From the NCBI RefSeq assembly GCF_004118155.1, contig NZ_SAIQ01000002.1, positions 310,001 to 374,000 of the forward strand: DNA of 64,000 bases, in the 5' to 3' direction. The notes under the pieces were generated by a model, which was given only the letters and a program-made list of their open reading frames with translations, was not told the DNA's origin and did no database searches. Origin of the DNA: Edaphocola flava. Lineage in GTDB: Bacteria; Bacteroidota; Bacteroidia; Chitinophagales; Chitinophagaceae. Of this stretch, positions 17,688-26,490 are shown one piece after another. Each line of letters begins with the position of its first letter. Position 1 is the stretch's first letter. Position numbers and translations under genes: made by a program.

Positions 17688-18335
17688 TTAAGGTGCAATC
17701 CTGTACTGAGTCCAGGAGCTGCCTTCTTCTGTTTGTTCAAATACGATTCTGTCATGCAGGCGGCTTGCCCGGCCTTGCCAGAACTCTATTCTTTGCGGTT
17801 TGAGCTGGTATCCGCCCCAGTGTGCCGGTCTTTTCACGTCGCCCTGCGCTGCCACAGCTGCAAGAGATTGTTCCAGAACAGAACGGTCTGCGATGCGCTG
17901 GCTTTGCGGAGAGGCTATTGCACCGATCTGGCTGCCCAGCGGTCTTGAATAGAAGTACTCATCAGAGTAAGCAGGATCTACTTTTGAGATCAGCCCTTCT
18001 ATACGGACCTGACGCTGTAGCTCGGGCCAGAAAAATACCATACTGGCATGTGGGTTAGCGGCCAGCTCATGCCCCTTGTCGCTATTGTAATTGGTAAAGA
18101 AAACAAAAGAACCGTTTTCCAGTCCTTTCAGTAATACAATACGTGCATGTGGTTTGCCACTTGCATCAACAGTTGCAAGGGTCAGGGCATTTACCTCTAT
18201 ACACTCAGCATGCTGCGCTTCTTCAAACCATCTGGTGAAAAAAAGAACAGGATCGTTACCGGTTTCACTTTCAGAAAGTGTGGCCTGGCAATAATCCTGT
18301 CTGATATTGGCAATGTTTTTTGAAAATGAATCCAT
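17688..18335 (-). CDS. pdxH: Pyridoxamine 5'-phosphate oxidase
   Basis: The 215-residue FMN enzyme makes pyridoxal 5'-phosphate. Diagnostic segments are DPVLFFTRWFEEA, MTLATVDASGKPHARIVLLKG-like ALTLATVDASGKPHARIVLL, GSFVFFTNYNSDKGHELAANP and PLGSQIGAIASPQS. The C-terminal AHWGGYQLKPQRIEFWQGRASRLHDRI ends with the usual YRIAP-type tail. The gene heads pdxH-pyrR-pyrB by spacing, although pathway logic between PLP and pyrimidines is not obvious. Confidence 0.96.
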   Translation of the reverse strand: MDSFSKNIANIRQDYCQATLSESETGNDPVLFFTRWFEEAQHAECIEVNALTLATVDASGKPHARIVLLKGLENGSFVFFTNYNSDKGHELAANPHASMVFFWPELQRQVRIEGLISKVDPAYSDEYFYSRPLGSQIGAIASPQSQRIADRSVLEQSLAAVAAQGDVKRPAHWGGYQLKPQRIEFWQGRASRLHDRIVFEQTEEGSSWTQYRIAP

Positions 18336-18364
18336 TTTCTTAATGGTTGCTATTGGTGGTGAAA

Positions 18365-18505
18365 TTATTTTAAATCAGAGGTGTCCAAATACTTGAACAT
18401 AACCCAGATCAATAATATTACACCAAAAATAGTCAGCGCTAATGAAGTGAAATCACCAAATTTATCACCGATTTTATAAAAAGAGTTCAGTAATACAGAT
18501 TGCAT
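18365..18505 (-). CDS. Small single-span membrane protein (46 residues)
   Basis: An ATG at 18505 opens a 46-codon frame ending in TAA at 18365. The product starts MQSVLLNSFYKIGDKFGDF, continues with a hydrophobic helix of about 18 residues (SLALTIFGVILLIWVMF) and ends in a charged tail KYLDTSDLK. It looks like a small inner-membrane protein with one helix. It lies 29 bases upstream of pdxH and downstream of the Omp28-like gene's terminator, so it may be the first gene of the pdxH operon. I know no function for it. Codon use is ordinary, but the frame is short. Confidence 0.6.
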   Translation of the reverse strand: MQSVLLNSFYKIGDKFGDFTSLALTIFGVILLIWVMFKYLDTSDLK

Positions 18506-18562
18506 ATCTAATTATTTTAAAGTCCTGCAAATTTAGTATTTAATTTCTATTTCTGAAAAAGA

Positions 18563-18590
18563 AAAAGCAGTATCTGTGGATACTGCTTCA
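18563..18590 (-). terminator. Terminator of the Omp28-like gene
   Basis: Arms AAGCAGTATC and GATACTGCTT surround a 4-base loop, followed on the reverse strand by CTTTTTC. It lies about 7 bases after the stop codon. Confidence 0.8.
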
Positions 18591-18596
18591 AAAAAC

Positions 18597-19514
18597 TTAA
18601 GGTTTCAACTTACCATCAATTGCCTGGTAGACTTTTTTATCCGTGCCACCGGTACTTTTATGTACAAAGGCTACTACATGAATATTGTCCAGGTTCCAGA
18701 ATTTCTGCTTCAGATTTGTAGCATCATCCTTATTGATTTTTAATTTGTAATTCGTTACAAATACACGACCAGCCTCTTTGTTCGGGATGCTGTCCAGTAC
18801 TGCAATACCGTTAAACGGAGTTACAGACTGGCGGAATACGTGGTTGTATTCGTAATCGTGAATTTCCGGTTCGATCTGCTCATCAACGATTTTGTCTTCC
18901 GTCAGATATATCGTCAGGAATTGCGGATCAGTAACCGCTTGTGTATAGGCCAGTTTAATGCGGATATTATATTCATCTTTAGTTGCATCGTACGTGGTCG
19001 TCAGGGACATATTAACCGGAGTACTGCTGTTTTGAGATTTAGCAGCAGCCAGCATAGCATCCCATTGGTCCTTATTACCCAGCAACACATTTCCTGATGC
19101 AACCGGCATTCTGTCAAAGCTGGCAGCAGGTTTGGCCGGATCGCCACCGTAGATCAGGTTGGTGATCAGCAGGCCGTCGCCCTCTCCGTTGATGCCGGAA
19201 CGTAAATCCTGTTTGCTGACACCATCTTTAGGCGATGTAAGAGAACCGGCGTGGATGGTAACCAGCTTCAGTCTGCCCGGATTCTGTGACATCAGGTCCT
19301 CTAGCTTTAACGCACCCGCAGGACAGTTCGGACATCTTACACCAGAAAACTCTTCTATATAATAATTCTTGGTTTGTTGTGGTTCTACAGTAGTAACATA
19401 GGTAGAGTCTACAGCAGCCTCACCTGCAAAGATACCCACTGGCTGCTCTTTACAGGAGAACAGAAAAGATGCACCGATAAGCGCTGCAACCGCAGGAAAA
19501 CGTTTTTGAAACAT
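18597..19514 (-). CDS. Omp28-related outer membrane lipoprotein
   Basis: With the start at ATG 19514 the 305-residue product has a lipoprotein signal (FPAVAALIGASFLFSC), which the longer start would bury. The Omp28-type domain begins at NYYIEEFSGVRCPNCPAGALK, a thioredoxin-like CPNC segment, and runs through KLVTIHAGSL and a late NVVAFVHKSTG-like HVVAFVHKS region. Omp28 proteins of Porphyromonas and relatives are surface lipoproteins implicated in adhesion; whether the CxxC is redox-active is unknown. It appears monocistronic, with its own terminator. Confidence 0.87.
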   Translation of the reverse strand: MFQKRFPAVAALIGASFLFSCKEQPVGIFAGEAAVDSTYVTTVEPQQTKNYYIEEFSGVRCPNCPAGALKLEDLMSQNPGRLKLVTIHAGSLTSPKDGVSKQDLRSGINGEGDGLLITNLIYGGDPAKPAASFDRMPVASGNVLLGNKDQWDAMLAAAKSQNSSTPVNMSLTTTYDATKDEYNIRIKLAYTQAVTDPQFLTIYLTEDKIVDEQIEPEIHDYEYNHVFRQSVTPFNGIAVLDSIPNKEAGRVFVTNYKLKINKDDATNLKQKFWNLDNIHVVAFVHKSTGGTDKKVYQAIDGKLKP

Positions 19515-19635
19515 ATGCGTTATGAAATTTATAGCTTTCAAAGTTAATTATAAATTAAGTTATTTGAAACTACTTTTTTTTAGCACGGATATTAGCTGTA
19601 ATTTTATCGGTTATATATAAAAATCAACGCTGAAC

Positions 19636-20025
19636 ATGACGCAAGAGACTAAAAGACAAAGGCAGGTAGCACAGCTTATACAGGAAGAGATGAGCATGAT
19701 CTTCCAGAAAGAGGGTATTAATGTGATAAAGGGTGGTATGGTATCGATCGCAAAAGTTTCGGTAACCCCCGATCTGCTGGAAGCGCGCATATATTTAAGT
19801 TTATTTAAGATAGAGCACCCGGACGTGTTGATGGACGAGATTAAAGCCAAAACAAGTGAGCTGCGTGGTGCGCTGGGTAATAAATTACGCCATCATCTGC
19901 GCAGAATACCGGAGCTGCAATTCTTCCTGGATGATACCCTGGATTATGTATTCAAAATGGAGGAGCTGTTCAAGCAGATCAACGACGAGAAAAAGCCTTC
20001 ATCTGACACAGACGCTGAAGCTTAG
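19636..20025 (+). CDS. rbfA: 30S ribosome-binding factor RbfA
   Basis: The 129-residue protein matches RbfA: TKRQRQVAQLIQEEMSMIF, GMVSIAKVSVTPDLLEARIYLSLF, and a final RHHLRRIPELQFFLDDTLDYVFKMEELF. It is a KH-fold maturation factor for the 16S rRNA 5' end. The next gene, a LolE-type permease, starts 8 bases later, an arrangement that recurs in Bacteroidota. The acidic C-terminal tail is short. Confidence 0.95.
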   Translation: MTQETKRQRQVAQLIQEEMSMIFQKEGINVIKGGMVSIAKVSVTPDLLEARIYLSLFKIEHPDVLMDEIKAKTSELRGALGNKLRHHLRRIPELQFFLDDTLDYVFKMEELFKQINDEKKPSSDTDAEA

Positions 20026-20033
20026 TCCAGCTG

Positions 20034-21263
20034 ATGAATGTTGCGTTTCATATTGCATTAAGATACTTTAAGGGAAAGAAGACTGCACAGGCGATCAATA
20101 TCGTAACCTGGATCAGTATCGGAGCTATTGCCCTCGCAGCAGCGGCAATGGTGGTGCTGTTTTCGGTCTATAACGGACTGGAGCAGTATGTAAAGGGAAT
20201 GTACACATCCTTCTATCCTGAAGTGAAAATCACGCCTAAAGAAGGTAAGTTTTTTACATTTACAGATGTTCAGAAAAGTGCCGTAAGTAAAGTAAGCGGC
20301 ATCAGATATATCGGCTATGCTGCCGAAGATATGGCCCTGCTGGACGGCGTCGATCATCAGAAAGTAATTACCCTGAAAGGGGTAGATAACAACTGGTTTC
20401 TGGTCAATGATATGGCCCCTCATATGACCGTAGGTACGGCCGCCTGGCCCAATGAGAGTACAGACATCCCCTCCAATATAGGTGTAGACATTGTTGCCGA
20501 GATGGGCATTGAAGTCAGTAACCCCTTCAACAAGATCAGGATTTATTACCCTAAGGCTGATGGTCTGGGGGCAGGTGCCTTGAATGCAGAAGCTGCCGTA
20601 ACCAGCCTGGATCTGGCGCCATATGCGGCATTCAATGTGCAACCCGAACTGGACGGACAATATTGTCTGGTGCCGATAACTGCGGCTCAGCATCTGTTCG
20701 GAGTGGCAGGACAGTATAGTTCTGTAGAAATCTCATTGACCTCCCCGAAGCTGGAAGCTGAAGTAATTGATCAGATAAAAGCGATACTGGGCAAGGATTT
20801 TAATGTTCAGAGCCGCCTGGAGCAGAACGCCACATTGTACATGGTTACCAAAACCGAAAAGTGGGCTATTTATGGCATTCTGTTGCTGGTACTGATTATT
20901 TCTTCGTTCAACATGGTCGGTTCCCTATCCATGCTGGCAATTGAAAAAAGGACAGATGTAGCCATTCTTAAATCTATGGGCGCAACCCCGGCACACATCC
21001 GCAAGATATTTATAACCGTAGGGCTTTTGCTCGCACTGGCCGGGGCGCTGATCGGGATGATCTTAGGTTTAATTATTTCCCTGATCCAGATACGCTTTGG
21101 TATTATATCTATGGGCGATGGTTTTATGGATGCCTATCCTGTGGCCCTTAAAGGGGCAGATTTTATACTGGTACTGATCACCGTACTCAGCATAGGTTTG
21201 ATCGCAGCGCTGTATCCTGCCCGTAAAGCAGCACGGCAATTAATGATTTTCAGAGACGAATAA
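20034..21263 (+). CDS. FtsX/LolC-LolE-type ABC transporter permease
   Basis: The 409-residue protein has one N-terminal membrane helix (ISIGAIALAAAAMVVLFSVY), a periplasmic domain of roughly 220 residues, and three C-terminal helices near WAIYGILLLVLIISSFNMVGSL, GLLLALAGALIGMILGLIISL and FILVLITVLSIGLIAALYPA. The EKRTDVAILKSMGAT motif between helices is the permease-ATPase coupling element of LolC/E/MacB permeases. A role in lipoprotein release is the best guess. It is a paralogue of the permease at 12.3-13.6 kb; the two may form a heterodimer as LolC and LolE do, which is inference. Confidence 0.9.
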   Translation: MNVAFHIALRYFKGKKTAQAINIVTWISIGAIALAAAAMVVLFSVYNGLEQYVKGMYTSFYPEVKITPKEGKFFTFTDVQKSAVSKVSGIRYIGYAAEDMALLDGVDHQKVITLKGVDNNWFLVNDMAPHMTVGTAAWPNESTDIPSNIGVDIVAEMGIEVSNPFNKIRIYYPKADGLGAGALNAEAAVTSLDLAPYAAFNVQPELDGQYCLVPITAAQHLFGVAGQYSSVEISLTSPKLEAEVIDQIKAILGKDFNVQSRLEQNATLYMVTKTEKWAIYGILLLVLIISSFNMVGSLSMLAIEKRTDVAILKSMGATPAHIRKIFITVGLLLALAGALIGMILGLIISLIQIRFGIISMGDGFMDAYPVALKGADFILVLITVLSIGLIAALYPARKAARQLMIFRDE

Positions 21264-21275
21264 AACAGCCATATT

Positions 21276-22253
21276 TTGATCACTTCACTGCCCATTCATA
21301 TCCAATCGCCGGAACCTTTAATTCAACACCAGGATAAACTGATGCTGATCGGATCCTGCTTTACCGAACATATAGGTAAGCGATTGAGCGATGCGAAGTT
21401 TCGTGTAGCGGAAAATCCGAACGGAATTCTCTTCAATCCGCTTAGTGTGGTGAAGAGTGTGCAAAGCTATATGAATGCAGAGATGATCGAAGCCTCAGAT
21501 CTTTTTTACCTCAATGAAATATGGAACCACTGGGATTTTCATACCCGGTTTTCAGAAGTAGACCAGCAGCGTGCGCTGGACGAAATGAATGCTTCTATTC
21601 GCAATGCACATACCTTCCTGAAAGAGGCAGACTGGCTTATGATCACACTGGGGTCTGCCTTCCAGTATTTCCTCAATGAAGATGACCGTGATGTGGCGAA
21701 CTGCCACCGGGCACCCGGACAATGGTTTGAGAAAAAGCTGTTATCCATAGCACAGATCAGTGCTGCGCTGGAAGAAATGATAGGCCAGTTAAAGGAGTTC
21801 AATCCCTATCTGAACATCATCTTTACCATCAGTCCTGTACGACATATTCGTGATGGCGTGGTGGAGAATAACCGCAGTAAAGCCAGGCTGATAGAAGCGG
21901 TGCATGAAATGGTGCAGCAATATGCGCACTGCCATTATTTCCCGGCTTACGAGCTCATTATAGATGTGCTTCGCGATTACCGCTATTACGATATTGATAT
22001 GGTGCACCCCAACTTCGCGGCAACAGGTGCTGTGTGGGAGCAGTTCTATAAAGCTTATTTAAGCCCGGAGGCACAGTCGGTAGCGACAAAGATGCTGGAA
22101 CTGAGTACTGCTGCCAATCATAAAGTACGTTTCCCGGAGACGCAGGCTTATGAAAAGTTTCGCAGCAGCCAGCTGCAGAAAATTGTCCGATACGAAAAGG
22201 ATTATCCCTATATCGATTTCGGCAGAGAGAAAACAATCTTTAATGCGGAGTGA
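21276..22253 (+). CDS. GSCFA family protein
   Basis: The 325-residue product has the family-naming LIGSCFTEHIG near residues 25-36, followed by NPNGILFNPLSV and a C-terminal HYFPAYELIIDVLRDYRYY...MVHPN segment. The fold resembles SGNH/GDSL esterases, with the Ser in the GSCF block and the Asp/His near VHPN as likely catalytic residues. It may be a carbohydrate or lipid esterase. The start codon is TTG at 21276, 12 bases after the permease stop; no ATG is available before the GSCF motif. It likely ends the rbfA operon. Confidence 0.9.
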   Translation: MITSLPIHIQSPEPLIQHQDKLMLIGSCFTEHIGKRLSDAKFRVAENPNGILFNPLSVVKSVQSYMNAEMIEASDLFYLNEIWNHWDFHTRFSEVDQQRALDEMNASIRNAHTFLKEADWLMITLGSAFQYFLNEDDRDVANCHRAPGQWFEKKLLSIAQISAALEEMIGQLKEFNPYLNIIFTISPVRHIRDGVVENNRSKARLIEAVHEMVQQYAHCHYFPAYELIIDVLRDYRYYDIDMVHPNFAATGAVWEQFYKAYLSPEAQSVATKMLELSTAANHKVRFPETQAYEKFRSSQLQKIVRYEKDYPYIDFGREKTIFNAE

Positions 22254-22262
22254 TGCAAGCTT

Positions 22263-24017
22263 TTAGGAAGCTGCAATTTCCGGATCGGTATGAATAAGCT
22301 GGTGATATAAACCAGTCTGTGCCAGCAGGCTTTCATGCGTACCTTCTTCCATAATATTTCCCTTCTCCAGTACGATGATCTTATCTGCTTTGCGGATGGT
22401 CGATAACCTGTGTGCAATCACGATAGCCGTACGACCCTGGATCATTTGCTCAATCGCGTGCTGGATCAGGATCTCCGATTCACTGTCTATAGAAGAAGTT
22501 GCTTCATCCAGGATCAGGATAGAAGGGTTGAATAATAGTGTTCTGGCAAAGGATAATAGCTGTCTTTGTCCCTGAGATAAGGTATTACCTCTTTCCCTTA
22601 CATTAAACTGATAGCCACCGGGCAGGCGCATGATAAAGTCATGAATACCCAGTGTCTTACATACATTAATGGCCTGTTCTGTGCGGATGGCAGGGTCTTT
22701 AAGGGTAATGTTGTCCAGTATCGTTCCGGAGAACAGGAATACGTCCTGGAGCACTACACCGATATGTTTGCGCAGGGAATAGATATCATAATCTTTCAGC
22801 TCTATATCATCAATATAAATATGCCCGTTCTTGATCGGGTATAATCTGCTGAGGATAGAGATGATTGAACTTTTTCCGGCTCCGGTATGGCCTACAAGGG
22901 CTACTGTTTCGCCGGCATTAACCGAAAATGATATATTGCGCAGCACCGGAATGCCTTCTTTGTACTCGAAATATACGTCTTCAAAACGGACATCTCCTTT
23001 TATTACTTGTGCTTGTATGGCACCATTTTCTTGTAAAAATTCCTTACTGTCCAGCACCTGCATGACCCGCTCACCAGCAATAAGGCCCATCTGTAAGGTA
23101 TTGAACTTGTCTGCCAGCATACGCAACGGACGGAACATCAGGTTTAGGTACATATTAAAGGCAATAATCGTACCCTGGGTTACCTGGTAATTGAGCATAC
23201 GGGTAGCACCCCACCAGACCAGCAGTCCCAGAGACACTGCCAGTATAATCTCTACAACAGGAAAGAAGATAGAGTAGGCCATAATGCTCTTGATATTAGC
23301 ATCGCGGTGCTCTTTATTAATGGCGTTGAATTTCTTTTGCTCTTTTTGCTCAGCAGCAAAACTCTGTACAATATACATTCCGGTCAGGTGTTCCTGCACA
23401 AATGCATTTAGTGCAGAGATTGCATTCCGCACCCTTTTGAACGATTTGTTGACACTCTCCTTGAACCAGTAGGTCGCTAAGAGCAGCAGGGGAAATACAG
23501 CAAGGCTGACCAGGGTTAAACGCCAGTCAGTATATAACATAATCCCGATCAGTGAGAGAATGGTCAGCACATCGGCCAATATGGAAATAAAACCTTCGGA
23601 AAAGATATCGTTGATCGATTCAATATCATTGATGGTACGGGTGGTCAGTGTACCGATAGGCGTATTGTCATAATAGCTCAGGTTCTGGTAAATCACTTTT
23701 TCATGTACCTTACGGCGAATGTCATTGACCACTGTTTGTCCCAGCCAACTGGTAACAAACGAGAATATGAAACGTAGTGCCGTCTCCAGCAGTAAGAGTC
23801 CGAACTGGATTACGGCAATATAGATCAGGCCTTGCAACAGCTTGTTCTCTATATAATGGTCAATAGTGTACTGGATAAGGTATGGGCGGAATGGGGTAAG
23901 TACCGCCAGGATAATGCTCAGGCTTATACTGAGCCATAGCTTGGACTGATACGGTTTGCCAAAAGATAAAATACGGAGCAGTAAATTGCGGTCAAATTTC
24001 TTCTTCTTTCCTTCCAA
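22263..24017 (-). CDS. MsbA-like ABC exporter (fused membrane and ATPase domains)
   Basis: This is a half-transporter of about 585 residues: six membrane helices in the first ~310 residues, then an ATPase domain with Walker A GHTGAGKSS, Q-loop VLQDVFLFSG, signature LSQGQRQLLSFART, Walker B ILILDEATSSID and the H-loop IAHRLST. It would export lipids, glycolipids or peptides as a homodimer. There is no ATG at the N-terminus. The first TTG (24062) lies before a TATCTTTG promoter element, so I favour the TTG at 24017 (Glu-Gly-Lys-Lys-Lys-Lys follows). The gene is convergent with the GSCFA gene. Confidence 0.92.
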   Translation of the reverse strand: MEGKKKKFDRNLLLRILSFGKPYQSKLWLSISLSIILAVLTPFRPYLIQYTIDHYIENKLLQGLIYIAVIQFGLLLLETALRFIFSFVTSWLGQTVVNDIRRKVHEKVIYQNLSYYDNTPIGTLTTRTINDIESINDIFSEGFISILADVLTILSLIGIMLYTDWRLTLVSLAVFPLLLLATYWFKESVNKSFKRVRNAISALNAFVQEHLTGMYIVQSFAAEQKEQKKFNAINKEHRDANIKSIMAYSIFFPVVEIILAVSLGLLVWWGATRMLNYQVTQGTIIAFNMYLNLMFRPLRMLADKFNTLQMGLIAGERVMQVLDSKEFLQENGAIQAQVIKGDVRFEDVYFEYKEGIPVLRNISFSVNAGETVALVGHTGAGKSSIISILSRLYPIKNGHIYIDDIELKDYDIYSLRKHIGVVLQDVFLFSGTILDNITLKDPAIRTEQAINVCKTLGIHDFIMRLPGGYQFNVRERGNTLSQGQRQLLSFARTLLFNPSILILDEATSSIDSESEILIQHAIEQMIQGRTAIVIAHRLSTIRKADKIIVLEKGNIMEEGTHESLLAQTGLYHQLIHTDPEIAAS

Positions 24018-24035
24018 AATCTTCTGTTTAGGGTG

Positions 24036-24043
24036 CAAAGATA
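24036..24043 (-). promoter_or_regulatory. -7 element before the MsbA-like gene
   Basis: The reverse strand reads TATCTTTG, matching TAnnTTTG, just upstream of the preferred TTG start. A TTG is found 16 bases further upstream, somewhat closer than ideal. Confidence 0.4.
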
Positions 24044-24079
24044 CTTCAATAAGCCTTTGCAAAATATTATCAATAAGCT

Positions 24080-24112
24080 AAAAAAAGCAGCGATAGTATC
24101 GCTGCTTTTTTG
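24080..24112 (-). terminator. Terminator of the NIF3/zinc-ribbon operon
   Basis: Arms AAAAAAGCAGCGATA and TATCGCTGCTTTTTT surround a tiny loop. A and T runs on both sides allow action on either strand. Confidence 0.85.
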
Positions 24113-24127
24113 ATAAAATAAAAAAAA

Positions 24128-24883
24128 TTAAGATTGTATAGAATCATTCAGGTCATTATCAACCAGGATACGACCACAGTGCTCACATACGATGATTTTT
24201 TTGCGCTGCATGATCTCTGTCTGACGTTGAGGAGGAATCACGTTAAAGCATCCACCACAGCTGTCTCTCAGTACAGGTACTACAGCCAGGCCGTTTTTGT
24301 AGCTTTTACGGATACGCTCATAAGCGCTGAACAGACGGGCATCAACTTTAGATTTAGCGTCTTCAGAACGTTTTGCCAGTTCTGTTTCTTCTTTCTCTGT
24401 TTCTTTGATGATTTTTTCTAATTCGTCTTTCTTCTGAGCCAGCATGTCTTTTTTTGCATCCAGCAGATTGTTGTTCTGGTTACGTACTGCTTCACGCTCC
24501 TGTAATTCAACCAGTGCATCCTTTACGTTTTTATCGCAAAGACGCATTTCCAGGTTCTGCATTTCCACTTCTTTAGAAAGTGCTTCGAACTCGCGGCTGT
24601 TTTTTACATTATCCTGTTGCTTTTCGTATTTAGCGATAAGGGCTTCAGCATCTTTTTTCGCATCTTTACGGGAGGTAATATAATCATTGATCGTTTTTAC
24701 CTCTGCTTCCAGGTTATTAATGCGTGTCTGTAAACCTTCTATATCATCTTCAAGGTCTTTCACCTCCATTGGTAATTCTCCCTTTAACGTCTGTAATTCG
24801 TCAATTTTGGAATCAACTTTTTGTAAAGAAAGAACTGCAACCAATTTTTCTTCAATAGAGAAGTCTTTTGCTACTGTAGCCAT
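24128..24883 (-). CDS. Coiled-coil protein with C-terminal C4 zinc ribbon (DUF164/CT398-like)
   Basis: Residues ~10-185 form a long Glu/Lys-rich antiparallel coiled coil. Residues ~205-245 carry two CxxC pairs, CGGCFNVIPP and CEHCGRIL, the zinc ribbon of the DUF164 family. CT398 of Chlamydia has the same architecture and is thought to interact with sigma-54 and flagellar/type III components; the role in Bacteroidota is unknown. It follows the NIF3 gene by one base and is clearly translated from the same mRNA. This pair is common in the phylum. Confidence 0.92.
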   Translation of the reverse strand: MATVAKDFSIEEKLVAVLSLQKVDSKIDELQTLKGELPMEVKDLEDDIEGLQTRINNLEAEVKTINDYITSRKDAKKDAEALIAKYEKQQDNVKNSREFEALSKEVEMQNLEMRLCDKNVKDALVELQEREAVRNQNNNLLDAKKDMLAQKKDELEKIIKETEKEETELAKRSEDAKSKVDARLFSAYERIRKSYKNGLAVVPVLRDSCGGCFNVIPPQRQTEIMQRKKIIVCEHCGRILVDNDLNDSIQS

Positions 24884-24884
24884 A

Positions 24885-25985
24885 TTAGAAAAAATAATTT
24901 ATCGGGTTTGTTTTTGTTGTCGACAAATAAACAGCAAAATTAGGAAATTTTTTATTTATAATAGCATCAAATATTTCCACGGTAAATTGTTCACTCTCAT
25001 AGTGACCTATATCGGCAATAATAATCTTCTGTTCCGCCTCAAAAAACTGGTGGTATTTATAATCAGCCGTGATGAATATGTCGGCCCCTGCTGCAATCGC
25101 ATCGGGTAAGAGGAAACTGCCGCTGCCCCCGCAAACTGCCACTTTACGGATTTTTTCCTGAACAATAGCGGTATGACGGATGCAGCTGACCTGCAACACA
25201 TCCTTAATATGATGAAAAAAATCACCCCAGTCTGCCGGTTCGGCCAGCGTTCCGATCATTCCCGCACCAATAGTCTGGTTTGTATTGGCCAGTTGGATCA
25301 GTTCGTAAGCCACCTCTTCATAAGGATGGCTTTGTTGCAATGCTTTTAATATGGCCTGTTTAAGGTGTACCGGAACCAGTACTTCTATTTTTACCTCATC
25401 TACCACTTCTCTCGCGCCACCGGCAACACCGATAGCAGGGTTACTCGCTTCATTGCCTCTGAATGTTCCCCTTCCCTGCAGGTTAAAGCTACATTCCCCG
25501 TAATTGCCGATTTGTCCGGCACCGGCTGCAAACAGGGCATCTCTTACCGTATCTGCATGATCGTAGGGTACATAAGTGTACAGTTTATATAAGTTCTGGT
25601 TTGTCGGACGCAGGATCCTGCAATCGCTCAGTCCCAGCTTTTCTGCAATTTTACGGTTCACGCCAGCCTGCATATTATCCATATTGGTATGGGCAGCATA
25701 AAGCGTAATGTTATGGCTGATCGCTTGTATAATACAGCGTTCTACCATGTTCTTTCCCGTAATGCGTTTGATGCCGGAGAAGATCAGCGGGTGGTGTGCA
25801 ACGACCAGGTTACAGTTCCGGCTCAGCGCCTCTTCAATAACTTCTTCTGTGATATCCAGCGCTAATAATACGCCGGTACATTCCTGTTGTATATTGCCGA
25901 CCTGTACGCCGCAGTTATCATAGCTCTCCTGATAGGGGAGTGGTGCGAACTGTTCTATCTCCTGTATAATATCTTTAATTTGCAT
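24885..25985 (-). CDS. NIF3/YbgI-like dinuclear metal-centre protein
   Basis: The 366-residue product matches the longer NIF3 type with a central PII/CutA-like insertion (residues ~130-230, including YVPYDHADTVRDALFAAGAGQIGNYGECS). Metal-site motifs are YDNCGVQVG near the start, NLVVAHHPLIFSG with paired His, YAAHTNMDNMQAGVN, and DIGHYESEQF near the end. The function is not settled; GTP cyclohydrolase-like or metal-dependent hydrolase roles have been proposed. It is first of two genes with the zinc-ribbon protein. Confidence 0.93.
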   Translation of the reverse strand: MQIKDIIQEIEQFAPLPYQESYDNCGVQVGNIQQECTGVLLALDITEEVIEEALSRNCNLVVAHHPLIFSGIKRITGKNMVERCIIQAISHNITLYAAHTNMDNMQAGVNRKIAEKLGLSDCRILRPTNQNLYKLYTYVPYDHADTVRDALFAAGAGQIGNYGECSFNLQGRGTFRGNEASNPAIGVAGGAREVVDEVKIEVLVPVHLKQAILKALQQSHPYEEVAYELIQLANTNQTIGAGMIGTLAEPADWGDFFHHIKDVLQVSCIRHTAIVQEKIRKVAVCGGSGSFLLPDAIAAGADIFITADYKYHQFFEAEQKIIIADIGHYESEQFTVEIFDAIINKKFPNFAVYLSTTKTNPINYFF

Positions 25986-26023
25986 ATGCTCGTTCGGCGG
26001 TAAATGGTGTAAAACGTAAATAT

Positions 26024-26344
26024 ATGAACATCAAAATTAAGGAAAACGCTTTATTGGCACGCATAGCCGCCCGTGTTTTGCGCAGCGAACGCATGGCTAT
26101 TACCGTTGGATGCACCGTATATTTATGGAAAACAGATGCAGTAACCTTTCGCTCAGATTCTTGCTGGGTGCGGCATGAGCTGAAGCATGTTGAACAATAT
26201 CTGCGTTACGGATGGATTCTTTTTCTGCTTTGGTACACCTGGGAATCATTGGTGCATGGCTATCCGAATAACCGTTTTGAGATAGAAGCACGCAATGCAG
26301 AAAATGAGGTAACCATCCTGGAAGGCTATCTTTTTAGTGCCTGA
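26024..26344 (+). CDS. Small protein with a metalloprotease-like HELKH motif
   Basis: The 106-residue product contains WVRHELKHVEQYLRYG near residues 48-63, an HExxH site of the DUF4157/gluzincin-like type, followed by a hydrophobic aromatic stretch (WILFLLWYTWESL) and RFEIEARNAE, where a Glu could be a third ligand. Short proteins of this kind occur as hypothetical genes in Bacteroidota. I cannot say whether it is an active peptidase. It is divergent from the NIF3 gene, with starts 38 bases apart. Confidence 0.7.
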   Translation: MNIKIKENALLARIAARVLRSERMAITVGCTVYLWKTDAVTFRSDSCWVRHELKHVEQYLRYGWILFLLWYTWESLVHGYPNNRFEIEARNAENEVTILEGYLFSA

Positions 26345-26400
26345 TTTGGCTTTATTTTAACCTTTATACTAAGCTTTTTCACCTCATTTATACATATTTG

Positions 26401-26433
26401 TTGGTACAGCTATTTAAATTTACGTTAACTTTG
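26401..26433 (+). promoter_or_regulatory. Promoter of the M4 metallopeptidase gene
   Basis: TTG (26401-26403; a TTTG also ends at 26400) is followed after 22 bases by TAACTTTG (26426-26433), a Bacteroidota-type promoter. Transcription would start near 26440, giving a ~50-base leader. Confidence 0.55.
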
Positions 26434-26490
26434 GTAGGCTTTTTTGTCAAAGAGCTTCAATTATATAGACATAAGTTTTAAATAGTAAAC

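Noticed and set aside
26462-26475. TATATAGACATAAG shared upstream of the M4 peptidase gene and near 33137-33150
   Set aside because: A 14-base AT-rich match is expected several times by chance in 64 kb, and its distance to the two start codons differs.
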